A stretch of 56,858 bases of DNA from Actinomycetes bacterium (GCA_021809425.1 JAKBAA010000010.1:1-56858); one strand, 5' to 3'; shown: positions 1 to 8,840, numbered from the stretch's first letter. Program-made: numbers and translations. The notes: generated by a model not told the origin, from the sequence alone.

Positions 1-49
1 TTCCGGCGCAGTGCCCGGGCGGTGATGGCTGCCGGGGGCGGCCGGTTCG

Positions 50-77
50 CTCAACTCTCACCTCGTTGCGGTCGATA
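50..77 (+). promoter_or_regulatory. Possible sigma-28 (FliA/WhiG-type) promoter
   Basis: CTCAAC at 50-55 is followed after 15 nt by GTCGATA at 71-77. This resembles the flagellar sigma-28 pattern of a CTCAAG-like -35 and a GCCGATA-like -10. It lies 46 nt before the TTG start of the PAS-GGDEF-EAL gene, and a motility link would suit a cyclic-di-GMP enzyme. A match this short in GC-rich DNA can arise by chance. Confidence 0.3.
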
Positions 78-123
78 GGAACGCAGTCCGCCCGTGTAGT
101 CCGCCCGTGTCGACGAGGTCACC

Positions 124-1878
124 TTGAGGGAGCTTCGAACCGAGCCACCGGAGTCGACCGAGCGGTCGCTTTCCGAGCTGCGCGAGCTGTGCGTCGAGAA
201 CCTGCTCGCTTGCGGAGAGGAGCGTGTGTTCTTCAAGGACCGTCGCGGCAGGCGCATCCTCGTGAGCGCCGGCTCGTTGGCGGGCCTGGCGCGGGGTGGT
301 CGGCCGGACGAGGTGATCGGCATGACCGACGTCGAGCTGTTCAACGGCGACTTCGCCGAGGCGGCAGCGGCGGACGACCGGCGGATCCTCGAGACCGGCG
401 AGACGATCGTGCGCAAGGTCCGCAGCGTGGACGTGCCGGGTCACGGCGAGATGTGGGTGCAGACCACCAAGATGCCGCTGCGGGATCGGGCCGGTCGCAT
501 CATCGGGACGTTCGGGATCACGAAGGACCTGACCGCCCAGGTGCGCGCCGAGCGGGCGCTCGAGCACCTGGCGCTCCACGACCCGCTGACCGGGCTGCCC
601 AACCGGGCGCTCATCCTGGACCGGATCAGCCAGATGGTGGCGCGTGCGCGCCGCAACGATCTGCGGAGCGCCGTGCTGTTCCTCGACCTGGACGACTTCA
701 AGGAGATCAACGACAGCCTGGGCCATCAGGCGGGCGACCAGCTGCTCGTTGCCGTCGGCCGTCGCCTTGCCGAGGTGGTGCGGGCGAGCGACACGGTCGG
801 GCGTCTCGGCGGAGACGAGTTCGTGGTGCTGGTCGACGGGGACCCAGAAGGGACGGCGGTCGAGCAGGTGGGGCCACGGTTCCTGGAGGCGTTGCACCGC
901 CCGTTCCCGCTCGACGCCGCCGACCAGCCGGTGGCGGTGTCGGCCAGCATCGGGATCGCCGAGGTGGCCGGGCAGGAGCCGGCCGAGCTGTTGCGCCAGG
1001 CCGACGTCGCCCTGTACCGGGCAAAGGCGACCGGGAAGCGCCGGGCGGTGCTGTTCGCCCCGACCATGAACTCGGCCGTCCAGCAGCGACGCCAGCTGGT
1101 GCTCGACCTCGAGGTCGCCTTGGAGCGCGACGAGTTCTTCCTGCTGTACCAGCCGATCATCGACCTGTCGTCGAAGTCGGTCACCGGGGTCGAGGCCCTG
1201 CTGCGCTGGCGCCACCCCGAGCGAGGCGTGGTGGCGCCGGCCGACTTCGTCGGCGAGCTCGAGCGGACCGGGATGATCGGGGCAGTCGGAGCCTTCGTGC
1301 TCGAGTCGGCCTGCCGCCAGGCGGCCATCTGGCAGGCGGCGGGGCATCGCTGCGCGATGGCCGTCAACGTGTCGGCCGAGCAGCTGGCCCAGGACCGGCT
1401 GTACGACGACGTGGTGGCCGCCCTCGGGCGCAGCGGGCTCGACCCGGCCCGGCTGGTGCTCGAGCTGACGGAGTCGGCGGTGATCGGCGACCGGCCGGAG
1501 ACCCGCTCGCAGCTGACCGGCCTGCGGGAGCTGGGGGTGCGCGTCGCGGTGGACGACTTTGGCACCGGCTACTCGTCGCTCGCCTACCTGCACCGGTTCC
1601 CGGTGGACATCCTGAAGATCGACCGGTCCTTCGTGGCTGACGTGGCGACCTCGAACGAGTCGGCCGCCGTGGTGCATGCCCTGGTCGAGCTGGCGCGCGC
1701 CCTCGGGCTGCAGACGGTGGCCGAGGGAATCGAGGAGCGGGCACAGCTCAGCTGGTTCGAGCGCGAGCAGGTGGAGGTAGGCCAGGGCTTCCTGTTCTCC
1801 GAGCCGGTGGAGCCGGGCTCGGTCGAGGCGATGCTGGTGGCCGGCGCGCCGGCAGTGACCGCCGGCCGGAGCAGCTAG
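124..1878 (+). CDS. PAS-GGDEF-EAL cyclic-di-GMP signalling protein
   Basis: Cytoplasmic 584-residue protein with no membrane segment or signal peptide. A PAS/PAC-like sensor region covers about residues 30-150. A diguanylate cyclase domain follows, with an intact GGDEF motif at residues 229-233 and an RxxD product-inhibition site (RASD) five residues before it. A phosphodiesterase domain has EALLRW at 357-362, a DDFGTGYSS loop at 477-485, LKIDRSF and VAEGIEE. Both catalytic sites look complete, so it could make or degrade cyclic-di-GMP; which activity dominates cannot be read from sequence. The start is TTG, chosen because GAGGT precedes it by 4 nt and the ORF opens there. A convergent gene overlaps its last 4 bases. 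Confidence 0.92.
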   Translation: MRELRTEPPESTERSLSELRELCVENLLACGEERVFFKDRRGRRILVSAGSLAGLARGGRPDEVIGMTDVELFNGDFAEAAAADDRRILETGETIVRKVRSVDVPGHGEMWVQTTKMPLRDRAGRIIGTFGITKDLTAQVRAERALEHLALHDPLTGLPNRALILDRISQMVARARRNDLRSAVLFLDLDDFKEINDSLGHQAGDQLLVAVGRRLAEVVRASDTVGRLGGDEFVVLVDGDPEGTAVEQVGPRFLEALHRPFPLDAADQPVAVSASIGIAEVAGQEPAELLRQADVALYRAKATGKRRAVLFAPTMNSAVQQRRQLVLDLEVALERDEFFLLYQPIIDLSSKSVTGVEALLRWRHPERGVVAPADFVGELERTGMIGAVGAFVLESACRQAAIWQAAGHRCAMAVNVSAEQLAQDRLYDDVVAALGRSGLDPARLVLELTESAVIGDRPETRSQLTGLRELGVRVAVDDFGTGYSSLAYLHRFPVDILKIDRSFVADVATSNESAAVVHALVELARALGLQTVAEGIEERAQLSWFEREQVEVGQGFLFSEPVEPGSVEAMLVAGAPAVTAGRSS

Positions 1879-2426
1879 CCCACCGGGAGCACCTCGGCGC
1901 CGTCGGGGAGATCGACCTCGAACACGTTGTTGACGGCGGCGATGTACTGGTACTGGCCGACGGTGGCCGTCAGCTCGACGAGCCAGCGATCGCTGCGGGC
2001 GGCGACGAGAGCAGCGAAACGGTCGTCGGCCACCCGGTTGGTGCGGAGCAGCTCGCGGACGAAGTCGACGACCCGGCGCTCGTCGTCGACGAGGTGGTCG
2101 GTGTCGGCACGGTCGCGGATCGCCGTGATGGCAGCCTCGCTGACACCGGCGTCTCGGGCGAGGCCGACGTGGGCGGCCCATTCGAACGGGCCGTCCTTCT
2201 CACGGGCGACCGACAGGATGGCCAGCTCCCGCTCGGCCTTGGTGAGGGTCGAGCCGAGCCGGACCTGGGCTCCGGCCCGCATCACCTTCTCGGCGAGGCC
2301 GGGGGAATGGAGCAGCACGGCGAACGGACCGGCGACGTGGTGGAGCACGTCGAGGATGGCGTCGAGCTCGGCGTGCTGGTCGGCCGGCAGGTCGTCCTTG
2401 GACAAGAGCAGGTTGATGCGTGCCAC
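1875..2426 (-). CDS. AhpD-like / carboxymuconolactone decarboxylase family protein
   Basis: Protein of 183 residues. The core segment EWAAHVGLARDAGVSEAAI matches the helical AhpD/CMD fold seen in carboxymuconolactone decarboxylases and alkylhydroperoxidase-like proteins. The CxxC pair of true AhpD peroxidases is absent, so peroxidase activity is not supported and the function stays open. I place the start at the GTG at 2426 because an AGGGGGG ribosome-binding site precedes it by 5 nt; the frame stays open further upstream, but that extension is proline- and arginine-rich and has no homology that I recognise. It is divergent from the gcv operon. Family assignment is fairly secure, substrate unknown. 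Confidence 0.8.
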   Translation of the reverse strand: MARINLLLSKDDLPADQHAELDAILDVLHHVAGPFAVLLHSPGLAEKVMRAGAQVRLGSTLTKAERELAILSVAREKDGPFEWAAHVGLARDAGVSEAAITAIRDRADTDHLVDDERRVVDFVRELLRTNRVADDRFAALVAARSDRWLVELTATVGQYQYIAAVNNVFEVDLPDGAEVLPVG

Positions 2427-2477
2427 GTGGCCCCCCTGTCGTCGTGGTGGTGCGCCCATGGTCGCGCTCGGCAGCCC

Positions 2478-2507
2478 TTGACGCCCGGCCGGGCCGGCGA
2501 CCAGCAT
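2478..2507 (+). promoter_or_regulatory. Probable sigma-70-type promoter of the gcv operon
   Basis: TTGACG at 2478-2483 and CAGCAT at 2502-2507 are separated by 18 bp. Transcription would begin near 2514, shortly before the glycine aptamer. The -35 is near-consensus and the -10 is weak. Confidence 0.45.
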
Positions 2508-2533
2508 GGGCGGAGCGATCGAAGGCGACCACC

Positions 2534-2615
2534 ACGGGAGAGCCCCCGCCACGAGCGGGGCGCCGAAGGGGCAACCTCCCCGGAATCTCTCAGGCGGAAG
2601 GACCGTGGCGGCCGA
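2534..2615 (+). promoter_or_regulatory. Glycine riboswitch aptamer (single copy)
   Basis: The conserved blocks of the glycine aptamer occur in order: GGAGAG at 2537-2542, GCGCCGAAGGGGCAA near 2560-2574, and AATCTCTCAGGCGGAAGGACC near 2584-2604. It sits about 65 nt before gcvT, the classic target. Glycine riboswitches often have two tandem aptamers; I see no second copy of the GCCGAAGG and CTCTCAGGC blocks before the gcvT start, so this looks like a singlet. A GC-rich stretch around 2625-2640 that can pair (GGCGCC..GGTCGCC) may form the expression platform. In other bacteria glycine binding switches gcv expression on, and that is the expected behaviour here. Confidence 0.93.
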
Positions 2616-2677
2616 CAGACGCTGGACGGCGCCGGTCGCCGGACAGGCGGGGACGGATCGGACGCGAGGTTCCGCCC

Positions 2678-3826
2678 ATGGTCAGCGACCCGCCGCTGCG
2701 CCACACGCCGCTCGAGGCGGTCCACGAACGGTTGGGTGCCCGCTTCACGGCGTTCGCCGGCTGGCGGCTCCCGGTGCGCTACGGGAGCGAGCTCGCCGAG
2801 CACCATGCGGTGCGCCGTGCAGCCGGGGTGTTCGACCTGTCCCACATGGCCGAGCTGGTCGTCGAGGGGGCGGCTGCGGCGACGGTGGTCGACGCCACCT
2901 TGGTGGGGTCCTTCGCCGAGCTGGCGATCGGGCGGGCCCGCTACTCGTTGTGCTGCGAAGAGGGAGGGGGCGTGGTGGACGACGTGGTGGTCTACCGGAC
3001 CGCCACCGACCGCTTCCTGGTGGTGGCCAACGCCGGCAACCGGCAGCCGGTCGCCGAGGCGCTCGAGGCGGCAGCGGTTGGCCGCCCGGCGGCCGTGGTG
3101 GACCGGACCGACGAGCTGGCCCTCGTCGCCGTTCAGGGGCCACGTGCCGCCGAGGTGGTCCGCCGGTTGGCGACCCCGGCGGGGGCCGCCCGTGTGGGCG
3201 GGCTGGCCGGGTACGGGTGCGCCGAGGTCGAGCTGGCCGGGGTGCCGGCGCTGGTCGGCCGAACCGGGTACACCGGGGAGGACGGGTTCGAATGCTTCGT
3301 GGCGGCCCCGGCCGGCGCCGCCCTGTTCGAGGCGGTGCTCGCCGCCGGCCGGGACGACGGCGTCGTGCCGGCCGGCCTGGCAGCTCGCGACTCGCTACGG
3401 CTGGAGGCGGGGATGGCCCTGTACGGCAACGAGCTGTCCCGGGACGTCCACCCCGACGAGGCGGGGTTGGGCCGGCTGGTCCGGCTGGACAAGCCGGCGG
3501 CGTTCCCGGGCCGGCCGGCGCTGGAGCGCCGGCTGGCCGATCCGGCAGGTCCCCGGCGTCGCCTGGTCGGCCTGGCCGGCAACGGCCGGAGGGCCGGCCG
3601 GCACGGGTACGCCGTGGTCGCCGCCGACCGTCCGGACCAGCCGGTCGGCCGGGTGACGAGCGGTGCGCTGTCGCCGACGCTCGGACGGCCGATCGCCATG
3701 GCCTACGTGGACGCAGGTCAGGCCGCACTCGGGACGCAGCTGGAGATCGACGTGCGTGGCGACCGGGCCGAGGTCGAGGTGACACCCCTTCCCTTCTACC
3801 GGCGCCGTGGCGCAGACGGAGCGTAA
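2678..3826 (+). CDS. gcvT: Glycine cleavage system T protein (aminomethyltransferase)
   Basis: Protein of 382 residues, usual GcvT length. GcvT transfers the methylene group from the aminomethyl-lipoyl arm of GcvH to tetrahydrofolate, releasing ammonia. The N-terminus (HTPLEAVHERLGARFTAFAGW), the segment FDLSHMAELVVEG, GRTGYTGEDGFEC, RDSLRLEAGMALYG and the C-terminal barrel with VTSGALSPTLGRPIAMAYV are all typical. The ATG at 2678 follows GAGGT and lies downstream of the riboswitch. It ends 2 bp before gcvP, so the two are co-transcribed. No gcvH or lpd gene is present in the window. A relative, YgfZ, lies at 56132, but that one carries the KGCYxGQE signature and this one does not. Confidence 0.95.
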   Translation: MVSDPPLRHTPLEAVHERLGARFTAFAGWRLPVRYGSELAEHHAVRRAAGVFDLSHMAELVVEGAAAATVVDATLVGSFAELAIGRARYSLCCEEGGGVVDDVVVYRTATDRFLVVANAGNRQPVAEALEAAAVGRPAAVVDRTDELALVAVQGPRAAEVVRRLATPAGAARVGGLAGYGCAEVELAGVPALVGRTGYTGEDGFECFVAAPAGAALFEAVLAAGRDDGVVPAGLAARDSLRLEAGMALYGNELSRDVHPDEAGLGRLVRLDKPAAFPGRPALERRLADPAGPRRRLVGLAGNGRRAGRHGYAVVAADRPDQPVGRVTSGALSPTLGRPIAMAYVDAGQAALGTQLEIDVRGDRAEVEVTPLPFYRRRGADGA

Positions 3827-3828
3827 CG

Positions 3829-6726
3829 ATGACCGACGTCGAGCGCGCCCTTCCCCGGCTCAGCGACCTGGTCGGTGGCCGACCGCCCTTCGTCGATCGC
3901 CACGTCGGGCCGGGCGGGGCCGACTCGGCGGCGATGCTGGCCGAGCTGGGACTGGCGAGCCTGTCGGCGCTGCTCGATGCCGCCCTTCCGCCGGCGATCC
4001 GGCTGGCCCGCCCCCTCGCCCTGCCGCCGCCGGTGTCCGAGGGAGAGGTGGTCGCCGAGCTTCGAGCGCTGGCCGGGGAGAACGCCACGTGGACGTCGCT
4101 CATCGGGATGGGCTACGCCGGCACGATCACCCCGGCGGTGCTCCGCCGGAACGTGCTCGAGAACCCGGCCTGGTACAGCGCCTACACCCCCTACCAGGCG
4201 GAGATCAGTCAGGGGCGCCTGGAGGCGTTGCTGACGTTCCAGACGATGGTCGGCGACCTGACCGGGCTGGAGGTGGCCAACGCCTCCCTGCTCGACGAGG
4301 CGAGCGCCGCCGCCGAGGCGATGGAGATGTGCCGGGCGGCGGCGCGGGCGGGGGAGGGCGGCGTGTGCTTCGTCGACGCCGCCTGTCACCCGCCGACCAT
4401 CGAGGTGGTGCGGACCCGCGCCGCGGCGCGCCGGGTGACGGTGGTGGTCGGCGATCCGGAGGTCGATCTGGGCGAGGGTCCGGCGCCGTTCGGCGTGCTG
4501 CTGCAGCACCCCGGCACGGCCGGCGAGGTACGCGACCTGGCTCCGGTCGTGGCGGCAGCCCATGCCCGCGGCGCCCTGGTCGCCGTCGCCGCCGACCTGC
4601 TCGCCTGCACCCTGGTGGTGCCCCCCGGCGAGCTGGGGGCCGACCTGGCGGTGGGGTCGACCCAGCGCTTCGGCGTGCCGCTCTTCTACGGGGGCCCGCA
4701 CGCCGCCTACCTGGCGGCCCGCCCCGACCTGCTGCGGCTGGTGCCCGGCCGTCTGGTCGGTCGGTCGCGTGACGCCGAGGGGCGCCCGGCGTTGCGCCTG
4801 GCGCTGCAGACGCGCGAGCAGCACATCCGGCGCGAGCGGGCCACCAGCAACATCTGCACCGCCCAGGCGCTGCTGGCGGTGATGGCCGGGTCGTACGCCG
4901 TCTACCACGGCCCGGACGGTCTGCGGGCGATCGCCGCCCGGGTGCACCGCCTGACGGTGCTCCTCGCCGAGGGGCTCCGCCGGGCCGGCTGGACGGTAGC
5001 GCCGGCGGCCTACTTCGACACGGTCGCCGTCGACGCCGGCGAGCGGGCCGAGGCGGTCGTCGCTGCCGCCGCCGCCCGGCGGATCAACCTTCGCCGGCAC
5101 CCCGACGGGCGCCTCGGGATCAGCCTGGACGAGACGTCGACGGAGGAGCTCGTCGGCCAGCTGCTCGACTGCTTCGACGCCGCCGGCGTCGACCTGGCAC
5201 AGCTCGACCAGGTCGCCGAGAGCCCGCTCGGTCGTCACCTGCGGACCAGCCCGTACCTGGAGGCGCCCGTCTTCCACGCCTACCGGTCGGAGACGGCGAT
5301 GGTTCGCTACCTTCGCCGGCTGGCCGACCGCGACCTGGCGCTCGACCGGGCGATGATCCCGCTCGGGTCGTGCACGATGAAGCTGAACGGGGCTGCCGAG
5401 CTGAGCGCCCTGTCGCTTCCCGGCTTCGCCGACCTCCACCCGTTCGCCCCGCCCGACCAGGCGGCCGGCTACCGGCGGATGATCGGCGAGCTCGAGGGGT
5501 GGCTGGCGGAGATCACCGGCTACGACACCGTGTCGGTGCAGCCCAATGCGGGCTCCCAGGGAGAGCTGGCCGGCCTGCTGGCGATCCGGGCCTACCTGGC
5601 GGCGCAGGGCGACGGCGGTCGCGACCTGTGCCTGCTGCCGACGTCAGCCCACGGCACCAACGCGGCGAGCGCCGCCATGGCCGGGCTACGGGTGGTGCCG
5701 GTGGCCTGCGACGCCGACGGCAACGTCGACCTCGACGACCTCGACAGCAAGCTGGCGGCCAACCCCGGCGCCGTGGCGGCGGCCATGCTGACGTACCCGT
5801 CGACCAGCGGGGTGTACGAGGAGGCGATCGTCGAGATCTGCTCCCGCGTCCATGCCGCAGGCGGCCAGGTGTACCTGGACGGGGCAAACCTGAACGCGCT
5901 CGCCGGCTGGTCGCGCCTCGGCGAGCTCGGGGGTGACGTGTCGCACGTCAACCTGCACAAGACGTTCTGCATCCCGCACGGCGGCGGCGGTCCGGGCGTC
6001 GGGCCGATCGGGGTCAAGGCCCACCTGTCCCCGTTCCTGCCTGGCTCGGCTGGCTTCGCCGGGCTGCTGGAGGGCCGAAGGGGGGGAGCGGTCGCCGGCG
6101 CCCCGTTCGGGTCGCCCGGCGTGCTGTCGATCTCGTGGGCCTACCTCCGGCTGATGGGTGCCGAAGGTCTGGCGGCCGCTACGGCCGGGGCCGTGCTGGC
6201 GGCCAACTACGTGGCACGCCGGCTGGCCCCGCACTACCGGGTCCGCTACACCGGCCGCAACGGCCTGGTCGCCCACGAGTGTGTGCTCGACCTTGCCGAG
6301 CTGACGGCGCGCACCGGGGTGACCAACGAGGACGTCGCCAAGCGGCTCGTCGACTACGGGTTCCACGCCCCGACCATGTCGTTCCCGATCGCCGGCTGCC
6401 TGATGGTCGAGCCGACCGAGTCGGAGCCGAAGGCCGAGCTCGACCGGTTCTGCCGGGCGATGATCGCCATCCGGCACGAGATCGACGAGATCGCCTCGGG
6501 GTCGGTGGCGCTCGAGCAGAGCGCCCTCCGCCGCGCCCCCCACACGGCGGCCGCCGTCACCGACGACCGGTGGGACCGCCCGTACGACCGCCGCCGTGCC
6601 GCCTTCCCGCTCGGTGACGGGGCGGACAAGTACTGGCCGCCGGTGGCCCGAGTCGACAACGTCGCCGGCGACCGCCACCCGGTGCTGCGCTGGTCGCCGG
6701 GCGGGCCGGATGCCGAGGGCGGCTGA
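3829..6726 (+). CDS. gcvP: Glycine dehydrogenase (decarboxylating), glycine cleavage P protein
   Basis: Protein of 965 residues, the full fused form (the two-gene form has halves of about 450 residues). This PLP enzyme decarboxylates glycine and passes the aminomethyl group to lipoyl-GcvH. The N-terminal half carries GYAGTITPAVLRRNVLENPAWY and the C-terminal half the cofactor-binding site, with the PLP lysine at about K711 in NLHKTFCIPHGGGGPG. The start ATG is 2 bp after the gcvT stop and both genes share the glycine riboswitch. The stop lies in a small inverted repeat that also holds the stop of the convergent dioxygenase gene. All expected regions are present. Confidence 0.96.
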   Translation: MTDVERALPRLSDLVGGRPPFVDRHVGPGGADSAAMLAELGLASLSALLDAALPPAIRLARPLALPPPVSEGEVVAELRALAGENATWTSLIGMGYAGTITPAVLRRNVLENPAWYSAYTPYQAEISQGRLEALLTFQTMVGDLTGLEVANASLLDEASAAAEAMEMCRAAARAGEGGVCFVDAACHPPTIEVVRTRAAARRVTVVVGDPEVDLGEGPAPFGVLLQHPGTAGEVRDLAPVVAAAHARGALVAVAADLLACTLVVPPGELGADLAVGSTQRFGVPLFYGGPHAAYLAARPDLLRLVPGRLVGRSRDAEGRPALRLALQTREQHIRRERATSNICTAQALLAVMAGSYAVYHGPDGLRAIAARVHRLTVLLAEGLRRAGWTVAPAAYFDTVAVDAGERAEAVVAAAAARRINLRRHPDGRLGISLDETSTEELVGQLLDCFDAAGVDLAQLDQVAESPLGRHLRTSPYLEAPVFHAYRSETAMVRYLRRLADRDLALDRAMIPLGSCTMKLNGAAELSALSLPGFADLHPFAPPDQAAGYRRMIGELEGWLAEITGYDTVSVQPNAGSQGELAGLLAIRAYLAAQGDGGRDLCLLPTSAHGTNAASAAMAGLRVVPVACDADGNVDLDDLDSKLAANPGAVAAAMLTYPSTSGVYEEAIVEICSRVHAAGGQVYLDGANLNALAGWSRLGELGGDVSHVNLHKTFCIPHGGGGPGVGPIGVKAHLSPFLPGSAGFAGLLEGRRGGAVAGAPFGSPGVLSISWAYLRLMGAEGLAAATAGAVLAANYVARRLAPHYRVRYTGRNGLVAHECVLDLAELTARTGVTNEDVAKRLVDYGFHAPTMSFPIAGCLMVEPTESEPKAELDRFCRAMIAIRHEIDEIASGSVALEQSALRRAPHTAAAVTDDRWDRPYDRRRAAFPLGDGADKYWPPVARVDNVAGDRHPVLRWSPGGPDAEGG

Positions 6727-6738
6727 GCCTCAGCTGCC
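6718..6738. terminator. Small inverted repeat at the gcvP/dioxygenase convergent junction
   Basis: GGCGGCTGAG and CTCAGCTGCC form 10-bp arms with one mismatch around a single base. The element spans both stop codons, whose genes are only 3 bp apart. It might act as a weak two-way terminator. There is no T-tract. Confidence 0.3.
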
Positions 6739-7674
6739 GGCCGGGGCGAGGACGACGTCGCGTTCCACCGAGTACCAGGTGCCGCCCGCCCCGATCGGCG
6801 CGCCCGGCTCGTCCAGTCCGCTGGCCCCGCCCGTCTGGCTGGCCCCGCCCGTCTGGCTGGCCCCGCCCGTCTGGCTGGCAGGGTGCGGTTCGAAGTGACA
6901 GATGAGCGAGTCCTTCACCCCGAACACGGCGTCGCTGTCGAGGTAGGCGCTCTCGTCGTCGAACCAGTGGGTGGTGACCGTCCGGTAGCCGGGGGCCGAC
7001 ACGATGAGGTGGACGTGGGCTGGCCGCCACGGGTGGCGGGCAGCAGCGCGGAGCAGGGCGCCGACCGGGCCGTCGTCGGGGACGGTGTAGTCGGTCGGTC
7101 GGAGCGTCCAGAACGAGAAGTTCCCGCCGCTGTCGGTGTGGAAGCGCCCGCGCAGGTTGGTGTCGGGCTGGTCGGGGTCCTCGACGGCGTACCGGCCGTT
7201 GGCGGCGTTCTGCCACACGTCGAGCAGGGCGCCGGCCACCGGTCGGCCGTCGGAGGAGAGCACCCGACCGGCGATGCGAGCCGGCCGTCCCGGTCCGGCC
7301 ACCTCCACGATCGAGCTGCCGAGCGGGCGCTCGGGGGCGTCGGGCACGTAGAACGGCCCGAGCACGGTCGACTCGGTCGTACCGGGTGCGCCGGTGTGGT
7401 CGAGCAGGTCGACGAGCATCGACACGCCGAGGGTGTCGGACAGCAGGATCAGCTCCTGGCGGTGCGCCGTGCACGTCTGGCCCGCCCGGGTGAGGAAGTC
7501 GACGGCGGCCGCCCACTCGTCGACGGTGAGGCCCGTCTCGGTGACGTAGCCGTGGAGGTGGCGGACGAGCTCCTCGAGCAGGAACCGGAGCCGGTCGTCG
7601 GGCGTTCGGGCGAAGCTGGCTGCCGCACGAGCCGTCAGCTGAGCGGGCGTCGTCGCCGACGCGGCGTCGGTCAT
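6730..7674 (-). CDS. Intradiol ring-cleavage dioxygenase, hydroxyquinol 1,2-dioxygenase type
   Basis: Protein of 314 residues. Intradiol dioxygenases use non-haem Fe(III) to open catechol-type rings between the two hydroxyls. An N-terminal helical dioxygenase domain is followed by the catalytic domain with LGPFYVPDAP, NLRGRFHTD and the segments carrying the two Tyr and two His iron ligands (TDYTVPDDGPVG and HPWRPAHVH). The RQELILLSDTLGVSMLVD segment and DGPVGALL resemble hydroxyquinol (1,2,4-trihydroxybenzene) dioxygenases more than catechol ones; substrate is an inference. The C-terminus carries three exact 18-bp repeats coding ASQTGG, an unusual insertion between the core and the last strand. 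The ATG at 7674 is preceded by TACCGT with a 6-nt gap, suggesting a leaderless transcript. No maleylacetate reductase or monooxygenase gene is adjacent. Confidence 0.85.
   Translation of the reverse strand: MTDAASATTPAQLTARAAASFARTPDDRLRFLLEELVRHLHGYVTETGLTVDEWAAAVDFLTRAGQTCTAHRQELILLSDTLGVSMLVDLLDHTGAPGTTESTVLGPFYVPDAPERPLGSSIVEVAGPGRPARIAGRVLSSDGRPVAGALLDVWQNAANGRYAVEDPDQPDTNLRGRFHTDSGGNFSFWTLRPTDYTVPDDGPVGALLRAAARHPWRPAHVHLIVSAPGYRTVTTHWFDDESAYLDSDAVFGVKDSLICHFEPHPASQTGGASQTGGASQTGGASGLDEPGAPIGAGGTWYSVERDVVLAPAGS
6821..6874. repeat. Three exact 18-bp tandem repeats inside the dioxygenase gene
   Basis: The unit CTGGCCCCGCCCGTCTGG occurs at 6821-6838, 6839-6856 and 6857-6874. Read on the minus strand it adds (ASQTGG)3 in frame near the C-terminus. 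Confidence 0.95.
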
Positions 7675-7712
7675 GGCGGCACGGTAGCCGCCCGACCGCC
7701 CCCGTGCCGGGG

Positions 7713-8840
7713 TCAACGTCTCGGGCGGCAGTCAGCCGGGAACGTTGCCAGCGGCGAGGTAAGGAAGCGCCAGCCGAAGTAGGCGGCGGCCACCCGCTCG
7801 GCGCCGCGGACGGCTGCCGGGTCGTCGAGGCGCGCCTCGTCGGCGCATGCGGCTGCCACGACGGTGGCCGGTCGGGCGGCGGCGCCGAGCCGGAGCAGGC
7901 GGCTGTCGAAGCTGGCGTACAGGTCCCAGGCGGCCACGTTGACCCTGCCGCCGGCGCAGACCGGTCGGGGGAACGCCTCGTTGGTGGCTGCCGCCGCCCA
8001 GCACTCGTCGACGGCCGGCAGTCCGGTGGCCGGCAGCAGCGGCGTGCGGGCCACCCGGTCCGCCTCGGCCAGGGCGAGCGGGCCGCCCGGCCGGGTGAGG
8101 CGAGCGAGCGGGGCGAACGGGACGAGGACCGACGGCGTTCCGACCCCGTAGGGCCCGACCTGGTAGCTCGAGAAGGTGAGCTGCAGGCCGAACGGGGTGA
8201 CGGCCCACGCCTGGAAGTTGACGAGCCGCGCCTCCGTGCCGGCGTCGAGCATGGTCGTCGGGTCGAGAGCGACCCCGAGCTGGCGTCGCAGCAGCTGCCG
8301 GCTCTCCCTCGACAGGAACGGCAGGTACCGGTCGCCGGTCCGGAAGATGCCCGGCAGGTGCCACCGGGCGCCGTTGGCCATGTCGAAGGTGTCGGTCGTC
8401 ACGAGTGACACGCTGTGGGCGGCGCCTGCCGGGAAGGTCGACGTGCGCTCGGTGAAGCCCACGACGTCGGGCGTCACGATGTCGGTCTGGACGGTTGCCT
8501 CGATGGTCGACGCCCCCGTCCCCTTCGGGAGGGGTCCGGCGGGCAGCTGGCGGACGAACCCGGCCACCATGGCGTCGGCCTCGCCGCGCAACGTCGCGTC
8601 GATCCGGCGAGCGGCGGCGGTACGGCCGACCACCACCGCGTAGGCGACGTCGGCCCGCCAGGGGGACGGGCGGCTTCCGTGCTCGGAGATGCGCGCCTCC
8701 CGTATGGCCGGTGTTGCGGCCGGTGTGGCGGCCGGCGTGGCGGCCGGCGTGGCGGCGGCGGTGCCGACGCCGACCCCGGCGAGCAGCCCGGCGAGGACCC
8801 CGGCGAGGACCCCGGCGAGGACGGGGGGGCGCCGGCCCAC
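7713..8840 (-). CDS. Secreted DUF3298 (RsiV-like) domain protein, downstream copy
   Basis: Protein of 375 residues if it starts at the GTG at 8840, one base after the stop of its upstream paralogue. The N-terminus (arginines followed by an AGVLAG-type hydrophobic repeat) looks like a signal peptide, followed by an ATPA repeat. The mature part carries the DUF3298 pattern also found in the extracytoplasmic part of RsiV: an acidic LxxIFRTG segment, then NFQAWAVTPFGLQLTF and a YQVGPYGVGTPSVLVPF strand. The transmembrane anti-sigma portion of RsiV is absent, so anti-sigma activity is not supported. Cysteines near the C-terminus could form disulfides. Function unknown; probably a cell-surface or lipid/peptidoglycan-associated protein. 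Confidence 0.75.
   Translation of the reverse strand: MGRRPPVLAGVLAGVLAGLLAGVGVGTAAATPAATPAATPAATPAIREARISEHGSRPSPWRADVAYAVVVGRTAAARRIDATLRGEADAMVAGFVRQLPAGPLPKGTGASTIEATVQTDIVTPDVVGFTERTSTFPAGAAHSVSLVTTDTFDMANGARWHLPGIFRTGDRYLPFLSRESRQLLRRQLGVALDPTTMLDAGTEARLVNFQAWAVTPFGLQLTFSSYQVGPYGVGTPSVLVPFAPLARLTRPGGPLALAEADRVARTPLLPATGLPAVDECWAAAATNEAFPRPVCAGGRVNVAAWDLYASFDSRLLRLGAAARPATVVAAACADEARLDDPAAVRGAERVAAAYFGWRFLTSPLATFPADCRPRR
8707..8822. repeat. 12-bp tandem repeats coding the signal peptide and linker
   Basis: GCCGGCGTGGCG-type units at about 8707-8760 code (ATPA)n on the minus strand, and CCGGCGAGGACC-type units at about 8776-8822 code (VLAG)n, which forms the hydrophobic core of the signal peptide. 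Both unit lengths keep the frame. Confidence 0.85.

Noticed and set aside
2616-2677. A second glycine aptamer after the first
   Set aside because: The conserved GCCGAAGG and CTCTCAGGC blocks do not recur.
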